The position numbers and the translations under genes are program-made. Shown here one piece after another: positions 45,757-53,659 of a DNA stretch of 64,000 nt. The first letter of the stretch is position 1. Every line of letters starts with the position of its first letter. Below the pieces are notes generated by a model. That model did no database searches, was not told where the DNA came from, and saw nothing but the letters and a program-made list of their open reading frames with translations. Origin of the DNA: CAYTPI01 sp964439625 (GTDB lineage Bacteria; Chloroflexota; Anaerolineae; Aggregatilineales; UBA3940); the NCBI GenBank assembly GCA_964439625.1, contig CAYTPI010000010.1:62001-126000 (forward strand). Reading direction: 5' to 3'.

Positions 45757-46206
45757 ATGAGCAGAAACGCTAATCGTAGAAACAAGAGCCGCAAGCAAGA
45801 GCATGTGCGTATTCCGATATTGTGGGTGGCAGTTGGCATATTTGCTGTCGGATTCGCCATCTTTACTTTTGTGATTCGCCCAGCCACTAGCGGCGGAGCA
45901 ATCAGTAACATCGGCCCGAACGACTACGTAAGCCAGTTCGGTGAGGATGCTGCCCACATCCTCGTTGATGTCCGTACACCGACAGAATTTGAATCGGGCC
46001 ATATTCCGGGTGCAATCAATATCCCGGTTGACTCACTCGCTAACGAACTAGACCAGCTTCCCGCTGATCAGGATATCGTTGTGTACTGCCAAAGTGGCAA
46101 CCGCAGTGTCCGTGCCTCGCGCATCCTCAGCGATGCGGGTTACGGCAGCATTTTTGACCTTGGCGGCATCATTCAGTGGCGTGCTGCAGGTCTCCCTGTT
46201 CAATAA
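45757..46206 (+). CDS. Membrane-anchored rhodanese
   Basis: This 149-residue protein has a basic N-terminus and one membrane helix (about residues 24-46, LWVAVGIFAVGFAIFTFVI). A rhodanese domain follows with DVRTPTEFESGHIPGAINIP and the active-site loop VVYCQSGNRS (Cys nucleophile). The ATG at 45757 follows GAGGGGA. The domain should face outward and transfer persulfide sulfur. It is the first gene of the operon rhodanese, rhodanese, persulfide-dioxygenase-like, TauE. The spacing to the next gene is 21 bases. Confidence 0.9.
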   Translation: MSRNANRRNKSRKQEHVRIPILWVAVGIFAVGFAIFTFVIRPATSGGAISNIGPNDYVSQFGEDAAHILVDVRTPTEFESGHIPGAINIPVDSLANELDQLPADQDIVVYCQSGNRSVRASRILSDAGYGSIFDLGGIIQWRAAGLPVQ

Positions 46207-46227
46207 CAATTACTTAAGGAGCACATC

Positions 46228-46578
46228 ATGAAAGCACTCAAGCAAATTTTCGGTTCATCAAACGCAGGTAGTTACGAAAACCTAACCATTGACGCTTATC
46301 GCAGCGACTTCGAGCGCAGACAGCATACCATAGTAGACGTTCGCTCACCGGGTGAATATAAAATGGGGCATCTCCCCGGTACTGTGAACATTCCGCTCAA
46401 CCAGCTTCAACAACGCATCGAGGATATTCCAGCAGGCAAACCAGTTGTCGTTGTGTGTGCGTCCGGAAATCGCAGCCGCTCTGGCGCTAATATTCTTGCC
46501 AAGGCAGGCCGTGAAGAAGTTTATAATCTAATGGGTGGTACAAAAGCGTGGGCACAGTTAGGTTACCCGCTCAAATAG
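46228..46578 (+). CDS. Cytoplasmic rhodanese
   Basis: The 116-residue protein has one rhodanese domain with DVRSPGEYKMGHLPGTVNIP and the active loop VVVCASGNRSRSG. It has no membrane segment. It would accept or deliver sulfane sulfur in the cytoplasm. AAGGAG precedes the ATG. It is the second gene of the sulfur operon. Confidence 0.93.
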   Translation: MKALKQIFGSSNAGSYENLTIDAYRSDFERRQHTIVDVRSPGEYKMGHLPGTVNIPLNQLQQRIEDIPAGKPVVVVCASGNRSRSGANILAKAGREEVYNLMGGTKAWAQLGYPLK

Positions 46579-46599
46579 CCCTTTGTTAAGGAGCAAACA

Positions 46600-48000
46600 A
46601 TGATACTTAGAACCTTTTACGATCAAGCACTGGCACAAGCATCTTATCTAGTGGGATGTGGGGCAACAGGCGAGGCGTTGATCATCGACCCGGCTCGGTA
46701 TATCGAACCATACTTACAATCGGCCGAAGAGCGCGAGTTAAAAATCGCACACATTGCCGAAACACACATCCATGCCGATTTTGTCAGTGGGACTCGTGAG
46801 CTTGCTGCCGCCACTGGCGCAACCAAGTATCTGAGTGATGAAGGCGAGGCGATGTGGAAATACGCATTCGTTGATGACAACACCGTACTCCTCAAAGATA
46901 ACGACGCGTTTATGGTTGGGAATGTTAAGGTGAGAGCTATTCATACGCCGGGGCATACACCCGAACACCTGATCTTCGAAATCACGGATACAGCCAACAG
47001 CAACGTACCGTTGGGTTACTTCACAGGTGACTTTCTATTTGTCGGCAGCATAGGTCGCCCTGACCTGTTGGAAGAAGCGGCAGGCATCATGGGGACACGT
47101 GAAGTTGGTGCAAAACAACAGTTCGAAAACATTCAACACTTTAAGGGGCTGTCCGATCATCTTCAAATTTGGCCCGGTCATGGGGCAGGTAGTGCCTGTG
47201 GCAAGTCCCTTGGTGAACTGCCATCGACAACGCTCGGCTACGAAAAACTGACAAACGAAGCCTTTCACATTGATGAGGAAACAGACTTCGTCGATTGGCT
47301 GTTGGCTGAGCAACCAGAAGCACCCACCTACTTTGCTGAGATGAAGCGCATCAACAAGGTTGGCCCAGCACTACTCAAAGATGTGGGAACCGTCACAGAT
47401 GTATCAGTTGATCTTAAGCAAGTTATTGACGAAGGCGCATTGGTCATAGATGCTCGCTCAGCAAAAGCCTTTGGCGCTGGGCACATTCCGGGTAGTATGA
47501 GCGTTCCAGCGGAGCACAAGACCTTTAGCACCTATGCTGGCTGGTTCATTGACTATGATAAGCCAGTCTATTTGATCGCACCGGAGGCCGATGCAGCACG
47601 GCTTGTGCTCGAACTGCGGGCGATTGGCGTTGATAAGATTGCTGGAGTCTATTCATCAGAAATTATCTCAGAAGCCGCGCAGGAAACTTTGCTAGCAGTC
47701 GATGCATCTCAGCTTAAAGAACGTATGCAGCAGAACGGCCTGAAGTTGGTTGATGTTCGCAACCTCACAGAATATGAGGAAAAACACATCGAACAGGCAC
47801 TCCACATCCCACTGGGTTATTTACCACGTCAGGTTGATGAAATCCCACGTGACGACGCACTGGTCATACATTGTGCGAGTGGCGTTCGGGCGCAAATTGC
47901 AGCAAGCTGGCTCCAGAAGCAGGGTTTCTCTGATGTGGCGAACTTTGACGGGGCTTTCGAGGAACTTGAAACCATCGGTTTAGCGGTTCATCGAAACTAG
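46600..48000 (+). CDS. Persulfide-dioxygenase-like MBL-fold protein with two rhodanese domains
   Basis: The 466-residue protein has an N-terminal metallo-beta-lactamase fold (about residues 1-245) with AETHIHADFVSGTREL, HTPGHTPEHL and WPGHGAGSACG, as in ETHE1/CstB-type persulfide dioxygenases. Two rhodanese domains follow. The first (DARSAKAFGAGHIPG, then YLIAPEAD) lacks the nucleophilic Cys. The second (DVRNLTEYEEKHIEQ, IHCASGVRA) keeps it. This layout is that of CstB, which oxidises persulfides to sulfite or thiosulfate. It fits the TauE exporter gene 6 bases downstream. AAGGAG lies before the ATG. Confidence 0.92.
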   Translation: MILRTFYDQALAQASYLVGCGATGEALIIDPARYIEPYLQSAEERELKIAHIAETHIHADFVSGTRELAAATGATKYLSDEGEAMWKYAFVDDNTVLLKDNDAFMVGNVKVRAIHTPGHTPEHLIFEITDTANSNVPLGYFTGDFLFVGSIGRPDLLEEAAGIMGTREVGAKQQFENIQHFKGLSDHLQIWPGHGAGSACGKSLGELPSTTLGYEKLTNEAFHIDEETDFVDWLLAEQPEAPTYFAEMKRINKVGPALLKDVGTVTDVSVDLKQVIDEGALVIDARSAKAFGAGHIPGSMSVPAEHKTFSTYAGWFIDYDKPVYLIAPEADAARLVLELRAIGVDKIAGVYSSEIISEAAQETLLAVDASQLKERMQQNGLKLVDVRNLTEYEEKHIEQALHIPLGYLPRQVDEIPRDDALVIHCASGVRAQIAASWLQKQGFSDVANFDGAFEELETIGLAVHRN

Positions 48001-48006
48001 CACATC

Positions 48007-48771
48007 ATGTCTATTTCTCAGTTGTTTATTGGTGGTGGTGCTGGGTTAGCCATTGGACTAACCCTCGGCCTGCTTGGTGGTGGCGGCTCTATCCTGACGG
48101 TACCAGCCTTAGTGTATCTGGCTGGGCAAACGCCACAAGCGGCGGTTGCTGCCTCTTTAGTGATCGTCGGAGCGAACAGCACGATGGGTGCTTTCTTCCA
48201 TCGTACACAGGGGACGCTTAACTGGAAAATCGCACTCATCTTTGGCAGTTCAGGTATGTTGACGTCTTATGTAGCTGCTGGGTTATCACAGTATTTCTCT
48301 GCCACTGCTCTCCTTGTGGTCTTTGCCTGCCTAATGTTGGTCGTTGGCATTTACATGCTCGTTCGTCAGCCGCCGCAGGCAAAGGATGCAGGCAAACCAA
48401 CTAATTGGTTCATTGTGGTTGGTAGCGGCACACTAGTTGGCGTATTGACCGGCTTGTTGGGTGTGGGCGGTGGCTTCTTGATCGTCCCTGCTCTAGTCAT
48501 GTTAGTTGGTTTACCCATGCAGCAGGCTATCGGCACATCATTAGTGATCATTGCGATGAACAGTCTCGCCAGCTTGTTAGGACATCTGGGTCATACCTCC
48601 CTTGATCTGTCAATTGTCGGCATCTTTCTGATTGGCGGGCTCGCCGGGACGCTACTCGGTTCTCGCTTAAGTAAGCGCATCAATGCTAAGGTGCTGCGCC
48701 GTGCTTTCGCCATCTTCGTGATTGTTCTGGGAATCTTCTTATTGGTCGATAACCTCACGACCCTCATCTAG
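48007..48771 (+). CDS. TauE/SafE-family sulfite or sulfonate exporter
   Basis: The 254-residue membrane protein has about eight hydrophobic segments and two internal repeats marked by GLLGGGGSILTVPALVYL and GLLGVGGGFLIVPALVML, the TauE/SafE signature. Such proteins export sulfite, sulfoacetate or related anions. As the last gene of the persulfide operon it probably removes the sulfite made by the upstream dioxygenase. No terminator is evident before the rpsB promoter. Confidence 0.93.
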   Translation: MSISQLFIGGGAGLAIGLTLGLLGGGGSILTVPALVYLAGQTPQAAVAASLVIVGANSTMGAFFHRTQGTLNWKIALIFGSSGMLTSYVAAGLSQYFSATALLVVFACLMLVVGIYMLVRQPPQAKDAGKPTNWFIVVGSGTLVGVLTGLLGVGGGFLIVPALVMLVGLPMQQAIGTSLVIIAMNSLASLLGHLGHTSLDLSIVGIFLIGGLAGTLLGSRLSKRINAKVLRRAFAIFVIVLGIFLLVDNLTTLI

Positions 48772-48791
48772 AAGCGCAGCAAAAAATTCCG

Positions 48792-48820
48792 TTGAAGTCT
48801 GCTCACGAGCAGGTTATACT
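48792..48820 (+). promoter_or_regulatory. Sigma70-type promoter of rpsB-tsf
   Basis: TTGAAG (48792-48797) and TATACT (48815-48820) are separated by 17 bases. Transcription would start near 48827, exactly before the first hairpin of the leader. Confidence 0.7.
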
Positions 48821-48828
48821 AACCAATG

Positions 48829-48960
48829 GCCTGGCATAAGCCGGGCACCCCTGTGTCTGCCACTTAAGTATTTCAGACATATGGAGCCCACACCTTAGTG
48901 GACTGATGTGGTCGTGCCAGTGATGGTTCCACCCAGGTCGAAGCTAGGGGAAGTTAAAAC
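48829..48960 (+). ncRNA. Structured 5' leader of rpsB-tsf
   Basis: About 160 transcribed bases precede rpsB with no open frame. They contain at least three possible hairpins. These are GCCTGGC-ATAA-GCCGGGC (48829-48846), GTGTCTG/CAGACAT (48853-48859 with 48874-48880) and CCACA/TGTGG (48888-48892 with 48907-48911). No T run follows any of them, so they are not terminators. Many rpsB operons are autoregulated by S2 binding to the leader; whether this one is a known class I cannot tell. Confidence 0.5.
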
Positions 48961-48985
48961 GATGAAAGGATCATAAGGAATTACA

Positions 48986-49894
48986 ATGACACGTCCAACA
49001 ATGCGAGCCTTGTTGGAAACGGGCGTCCACTTTGGGCACCGTTCCCGCAAGTGGAATGCTAAGATGCGCGACTATATTTTCGGTGAGCGAAATGGCATCC
49101 ATATTTTAGACCTTCAGCAAACTCTTGTACTTGCCAATGAAGCCTACGATGTTATCCGCGACACGGTCGCTGATGGTGGCCAGGTGTTATTCGTCGGTAC
49201 TAAGCGCCAAGCGCAAGAAACAATCATGCGGGAGGCCCAACGCTGCAATATGCCTTATGTCAATGAGCGTTGGCTAGGTGGTACGATGACCAATTTCCAG
49301 ACGATGCGCGAGCGCATCAAATATATGAAGCAGCTTGAAGCCCGCCGCGACCGGGGAGAATTTGACCTGCTGACAAAGAAGGAAGCCTTAACACTTACCC
49401 GTCAGATTGAGAAACTGCGATCTCGTCTTGGTGGTATCCGTGATATGAACGGCCTTCCCGCGTTGATGTTTGTGGTTGACGTCGTGCGCGAGTCAACCGC
49501 TGTCCGTGAAGCCAACATCTTGAGCATTCCGATTATTGCCATGGTTGACACCAATGCCGACCCAGACAAGATCGACTATGTCATTCCATCCAATGATGAT
49601 GCCATTCGTGCTATCAACCTATTGACCCGCATGGTCTCTGATGCTGTGATCGAAGGGCGAGCAGTCCGTGACGATGACGGCGAAGAACAAGAAAAGATGG
49701 AATACGAAGAGGCTCGCTATGACTACAGCGATGAGGATGAAGACACGGATGAAGAGTATCTTGGCCAGGCGACAATCGAGAAATTAAACAGTGGCCGCCT
49801 CCGCTTCGATGACGGAGATTTGGACGAAGAAAACGAGGATGAAGACGAGGCCGCAGAAGATGTTGTGGAAGAAACTAAAGAAGAAGCAAACTAA
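48986..49894 (+). CDS. rpsB: 30S ribosomal protein uS2 with acidic C-terminal extension
   Basis: The 302-residue protein begins MTRPTMRALLETGVHFGHRS and contains GTMTNFQTMRERI and IPIIAMVDTNADPDKIDYVIPSNDDA, split here as IIAMVDTNADPD and IDYVIPSNDDA, all uS2 signatures. The core ends near residue 228. About 75 residues of Glu/Asp-rich sequence follow. An AAGGAA box precedes the ATG. It is followed 51 bases later by tsf, the usual order. Confidence 0.97.
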   Translation: MTRPTMRALLETGVHFGHRSRKWNAKMRDYIFGERNGIHILDLQQTLVLANEAYDVIRDTVADGGQVLFVGTKRQAQETIMREAQRCNMPYVNERWLGGTMTNFQTMRERIKYMKQLEARRDRGEFDLLTKKEALTLTRQIEKLRSRLGGIRDMNGLPALMFVVDVVRESTAVREANILSIPIIAMVDTNADPDKIDYVIPSNDDAIRAINLLTRMVSDAVIEGRAVRDDDGEEQEKMEYEEARYDYSDEDEDTDEEYLGQATIEKLNSGRLRFDDGDLDEENEDEDEAAEDVVEETKEEAN

Positions 49895-49945
49895 CAAAAC
49901 AAACCACCACCGTTTGATTCATCTGCCACAGAAGAAGGGACACTC

Positions 49946-50554
49946 ATGGCTGTAGACGCCAAAGCAGTAAAGGAATTGAGAGACGTTACTGGCGCTTCTA
50001 TTCTGGACTGCAAAAACGCACTCGAAGAGCATGATGGAGACTTTGATGCTGCAAAGGAATTCCTGGCGGCAAAGGGTCTGGCAACCGCTAAGAAAAAGGC
50101 GGGCCGCGATGCAAATGAAGGTAAGGTCGAAACATACACGCACCATGGTGGGCGCGTTGGCGTTATGGTTGAGGTCAATTGCGAGACAGATTTTGTTGCG
50201 GCTACTGACCAATTCCAAGAATTAGCACGTGACCTTGCCCTACACATTGCATTCTCAAATCCTCAGTATCTCGACCGTGACGCCGTTCCGGAAGAAGATA
50301 TTGCAGCATTACGCAAGGAATTTGAAGATGAAGCACGCGAGCAGGGCAAGCCAGATAACATCGTCGAAAAGATCGCCGAGGGGCGCATCAACAAGGCATT
50401 GGCAGAAGTCGTTCTGATGGAACAACCATTTGTCAAAGATGAAGATGTGACCATCAAGGAACTACTGACAAACGCCGTCGCTGAGTTGAAGGAGAATATT
50501 CAAATCGCCCGATTTGCTCGATTTGAACTCGGCGTATACGACGACGAGGAATAA
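49946..50554 (+). CDS. tsf: Elongation factor Ts (short form)
   Basis: The 202-residue protein has the N-terminal UBA-like domain (VKELRDVTGASILDCKNAL) and the core with VGVMVEVNCETDFVAATDQF (TDFV motif). It is the short form of about 200 residues known in several phyla, lacking the second core subdomain of the E. coli protein. It recycles EF-Tu-GDP to EF-Tu-GTP. A strong terminator follows. Confidence 0.97.
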   Translation: MAVDAKAVKELRDVTGASILDCKNALEEHDGDFDAAKEFLAAKGLATAKKKAGRDANEGKVETYTHHGGRVGVMVEVNCETDFVAATDQFQELARDLALHIAFSNPQYLDRDAVPEEDIAALRKEFEDEAREQGKPDNIVEKIAEGRINKALAEVVLMEQPFVKDEDVTIKELLTNAVAELKENIQIARFARFELGVYDDEE

Positions 50555-50572
50555 GCATCCACGCGAAACACC

Positions 50573-50601
50573 AAGGGATCAGGTACACCACCTGATCCCT
50601 T
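50573..50601 (+). terminator. Terminator of rpsB-tsf
   Basis: A 12-base perfect stem (AAGGGATCAGGT / ACCTGATCCCTT) with a 5-base loop is followed by TTATTATG, 19 bases after tsf. Confidence 0.9.
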
Positions 50602-50677
50602 TTATTATGTCTCAACTGTGTCTGAGTCGTTCAGCCATCTTTCATCCATGAAATAAGACTATTTAGAGGGGGATTGA

Positions 50678-51412
50678 GTGTCCGACAAAATAAAGCGTCC
50701 TGAGTTCAAGCGCATTGTTTTGAAGCTAGGTGGCGAGTCAATGTCTGGTGAAGCTGGGTTCGGCATCGACCCAAATCAGGCAGAATTTATCGCCAACAAG
50801 ATTGCGACAATCAAAGAACAGGGGGTTCAGGTAGCCGTTGTTATTGGGGCCGGCAACTTGTGGCGAGGGCAGCAGGGCATCGCTGCTGGCATGGAGCGGG
50901 CTACTGCTGACTACATGGGCATGGTTGCAACAGTAATGAATGCCCTTGCCTTACAAGATGCACTTGAGCGGCAGGGAGTATCTACCCGCGTTCAAACTGC
51001 TATCGAAATGAAGTCTGTTGCAGAACCTTATATTCGCCTACGGGCCATCCGTCATTTAGAAAAAGGGCGCGTTGTTATCCTTGCAGCCGGAACGGGCAAC
51101 CCGTTCTTTACCACTGATACGGCTGCTGCGCTTCGGGCGAATGAGATCAACGCAGATGTGCTCATTAAGGCCACCAAGGTGGATGGTGTCTATGATGATG
51201 ATCCTAAGAAAAACCCAGATGCTAAGCGCTACGATCACATCACCTTTATTGATGCGCTTAACCAGCGCTTACGTGCGCTTGACAGCACTGCTATCTCGCT
51301 ATGTATGGACAATGATTTACCGATTATCGTGCTGAATCTTTGGGATGACTCTGCACTGGAAGATGCTGTGCAGGGTCAAATGGTCGGTACGCTGATCTCT
51401 GCAGGTAACTAA
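50678..51412 (+). CDS. pyrH: Uridylate kinase
   Basis: The 244-residue amino-acid-kinase-fold protein contains VLKLGGESMSG, VVIGAGNLWRGQQG and GTGNPFFTTDTAAALRA. TKVDGVYDDDPKKNPDA follows, the full PyrH signature set. It phosphorylates UMP to UDP and is usually allosteric. The GTG start has GAGGGGG 5 bases upstream. It lies next to rpsB-tsf as in many bacteria, but after a terminator. Confidence 0.96.
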   Translation: MSDKIKRPEFKRIVLKLGGESMSGEAGFGIDPNQAEFIANKIATIKEQGVQVAVVIGAGNLWRGQQGIAAGMERATADYMGMVATVMNALALQDALERQGVSTRVQTAIEMKSVAEPYIRLRAIRHLEKGRVVILAAGTGNPFFTTDTAAALRANEINADVLIKATKVDGVYDDDPKKNPDAKRYDHITFIDALNQRLRALDSTAISLCMDNDLPIIVLNLWDDSALEDAVQGQMVGTLISAGN

Positions 51413-51416
51413 CCTA

Positions 51417-52361
51417 ATGCGTTGGTTTTTAGTCACGCTTGTCGGAGTTCTATTGGTTGCGTGCAGCGTAGAACCTATTCCAACATCTGTCGTACCCACC
51501 GCAACGGTTGTCGCTGTTGTCGCTGATACACCGGAGCCAACTCAATCTGGCCTTGAAGCGCCGCCCCAGCCCGCTACAGTAACCCCTCCTTCACAGATTG
51601 CTTGTGATGAAACCACTGGTACAATGACCATTACATCTTTCAGCAGCGACTTGATCGGTGACGAGGTGCGCTATCGAATTTATTTACCGCCATGTTATGA
51701 GCAAACCAATGCCCGCTATCCTTACATCATCATGCTGCACGGCTTTGATATGCCCGACGGTATGGATGATTCCATGTGGGACGAGATTGGCCTAGATGAG
51801 GCAGCTAATCAAGGATACGCCAATGGTGCATTGCCCCCGATGGCAATTGTGCTGCCTAATGGCAACGACGCTCAACATGACTTCGACCCTGGCCCCTATC
51901 CACAAGTTATCGTTGACGAGCTTATTCCTCATGTGGAAGCAACATATTGTCTGTGGGGTACACCGGAGACCCGCGGCATTGGGGGCTTGTCTCGCGGGGG
52001 GTATTGGGCGTATGCAACGGCTTTTTTGAACCCGGCTTTATTTACACATGTTGGTGGGCATAGCGCTTTTTTCTATGATGGTGAATTTCCGCAAGCGAAT
52101 CCCTCCGCTTTGATCACATCAGCTCCCGGCATTGAAAATCTAGACATGTACTTAGATCATGGAGTGACTGACACATTAGTGGACGACAACATGCGTGTGT
52201 TTGTACAACGTGCCCAAAATCGAGGTATTGAGCCGACTTACATCACCGAGCAACCCGGTGGGCACAGCAACGAATACTGGGCATCTCAATCGGCAGCGTA
52301 TCTGGCATTTTATTCTCAGGCGTGGCCTGCTGGTGTGGAAGGATACCCACCCTGTGAGTAA
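51417..52361 (+). CDS. Lipoprotein esterase (alpha/beta hydrolase, esterase D family)
   Basis: The 314-residue protein starts with a lipoprotein signal peptide (MRWFLVTLVGVLLVACS, lipobox LVAC, Cys16) and a Pro/Thr-rich stretch. The alpha/beta-hydrolase domain has YIIMLHGFDMPDG (oxyanion), the nucleophile elbow GLSRGGYWA and a final His in QPGGHSNEYW. This resembles feruloyl-esterase / esterase D proteins. It is attached to the outer face of the membrane. The ATG lies 5 bases after pyrH and the gene overlaps the next by 8 bases. The substrate is unknown. Confidence 0.88.
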   Translation: MRWFLVTLVGVLLVACSVEPIPTSVVPTATVVAVVADTPEPTQSGLEAPPQPATVTPPSQIACDETTGTMTITSFSSDLIGDEVRYRIYLPPCYEQTNARYPYIIMLHGFDMPDGMDDSMWDEIGLDEAANQGYANGALPPMAIVLPNGNDAQHDFDPGPYPQVIVDELIPHVEATYCLWGTPETRGIGGLSRGGYWAYATAFLNPALFTHVGGHSAFFYDGEFPQANPSALITSAPGIENLDMYLDHGVTDTLVDDNMRVFVQRAQNRGIEPTYITEQPGGHSNEYWASQSAAYLAFYSQAWPAGVEGYPPCE

Positions 52362-53553
52362 GCGCCTGTATTACGATGACCCATACACGACGGACTTCAC
52401 GACGACAATCCACGAGACAACTGAAGTCGATGGGCGGCCCGCGGTTGTGCTCGAAGAGACCTACTTCTACCCAGAGGGCGGTGGGCAGCCTGCCGACACT
52501 GGCACGATTGGCGACGTCAAGGTCAAAGATGTTCAGGTGCGCAAAACTGATAATGTAGTTTTGCACTTAATGGATGCTCCTATTGCTGAAGGTCAGGCCG
52601 ATGCGCATCTTGACTGGCACCGGCGCTTCGACCATATGCAGCAGCACACAGGGCAGCACATCCTGACGCAAGCATTCGTTCAGATAACTAAGGCCAATAC
52701 CGTCGGGTTCCACCTGAGTGAACGCACTGTGACCATCGATCTGGATAAGGGTAATCTATCAAGCAAGAAACTTGACCAAGTCGAACGGTTGGCGAACGAA
52801 ATTCTGTTTGAAAATCGCCCGGTGACTGCGCGCCTCTATCCGCTTGAGCAGCTCCCGAATACTGTCCGGGTTCGTAAGATACCTGACTCAATGAGTACCG
52901 ATGGCATCCGGGTAATTGAAGTCAGTGCGTTTGATGCGACAGCCTGCGGTGGCACGCACGTTGCTGCAACAGGTGAAGTCGGCTTGCTGAAGATCATCAA
53001 TGCAACGCCTTACAAAGGTGGAACCCGTGTTAATTTTGCCTGTGGTTGGCGTGCAATCAATGATTACAACGAAAAAAACCACTTGATGCAACAGGCAAGC
53101 GTATTGCTCTCAGCGAAACATACAGATGTGCCAGCGCTTATTGCTAACTTACAAGCTGACCTCAAACAGAAGCATAACGCTTTCCAAGCTGCTCTCGCTG
53201 AATTGGCACACCACCGTGCTCGATCTTTGGTTACAGATACACCCATTAAGAATGGCATACGTCTGATTACCTTGGTTGATCCCGAGCTTGACGCCCAGTT
53301 GTTAGCATCTATGCTAATTGAAGAAAGTGCAACGATGGTTCTCATCGGGCAATCGGGTGAAAAGGCACACATCATTGCGGCCCGCAGCGAAGACATCGAC
53401 CACAATATGAACCAAGTGTTACAAGCTGTTTTCGCTGAACTTGGTGGTGGTCGTGGTGGGGGCCGCCCTAACATGGTGCAGGGGGGTGGTGTTGAAGCCA
53501 CCGCTGAACAAATTACAGCGGCCTTTGAAACTGCTACCCAAGCACTGTATTGA
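52354..53553 (+). CDS. Alanyl-tRNA editing protein (AlaX-like, with DHHA1 domain)
   Basis: The 399-residue protein has the tRNA-editing zinc motif HTGQHIL and the second zinc site ATACGGTHV. The C-terminal DHHA1 domain has a Gly-rich stretch (GGGRGGGRPNMVQGGG). It corresponds to the editing and C-terminal parts of AlaRS without the aminoacylation domain, the AlaX long form. It hydrolyses Ser-tRNA-Ala or Gly-tRNA-Ala. The GTG at 52354 has GGAAGG upstream. The longer open frame would run through the esterase gene and is rejected. Confidence 0.92.
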   Translation: MSKRLYYDDPYTTDFTTTIHETTEVDGRPAVVLEETYFYPEGGGQPADTGTIGDVKVKDVQVRKTDNVVLHLMDAPIAEGQADAHLDWHRRFDHMQQHTGQHILTQAFVQITKANTVGFHLSERTVTIDLDKGNLSSKKLDQVERLANEILFENRPVTARLYPLEQLPNTVRVRKIPDSMSTDGIRVIEVSAFDATACGGTHVAATGEVGLLKIINATPYKGGTRVNFACGWRAINDYNEKNHLMQQASVLLSAKHTDVPALIANLQADLKQKHNAFQAALAELAHHRARSLVTDTPIKNGIRLITLVDPELDAQLLASMLIEESATMVLIGQSGEKAHIIAARSEDIDHNMNQVLQAVFAELGGGRGGGRPNMVQGGGVEATAEQITAAFETATQALY

Positions 53554-53659
53554 TGCTGTGCAGTAAACAGCGTGAAACAATAGTTTCGCAGACTGCCACA
53601 GCTCGGTACAATGCACTTCGCTGTATCTTTGAGTTCACGCGTCAAGTAGCCAACGTTTA

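Noticed and set aside
52195..52353. Longer N-terminus of the alanyl-tRNA editing protein
   Set aside because: It would lie inside the esterase gene in another frame; the GTG at 52354 gives the normal start of the family.
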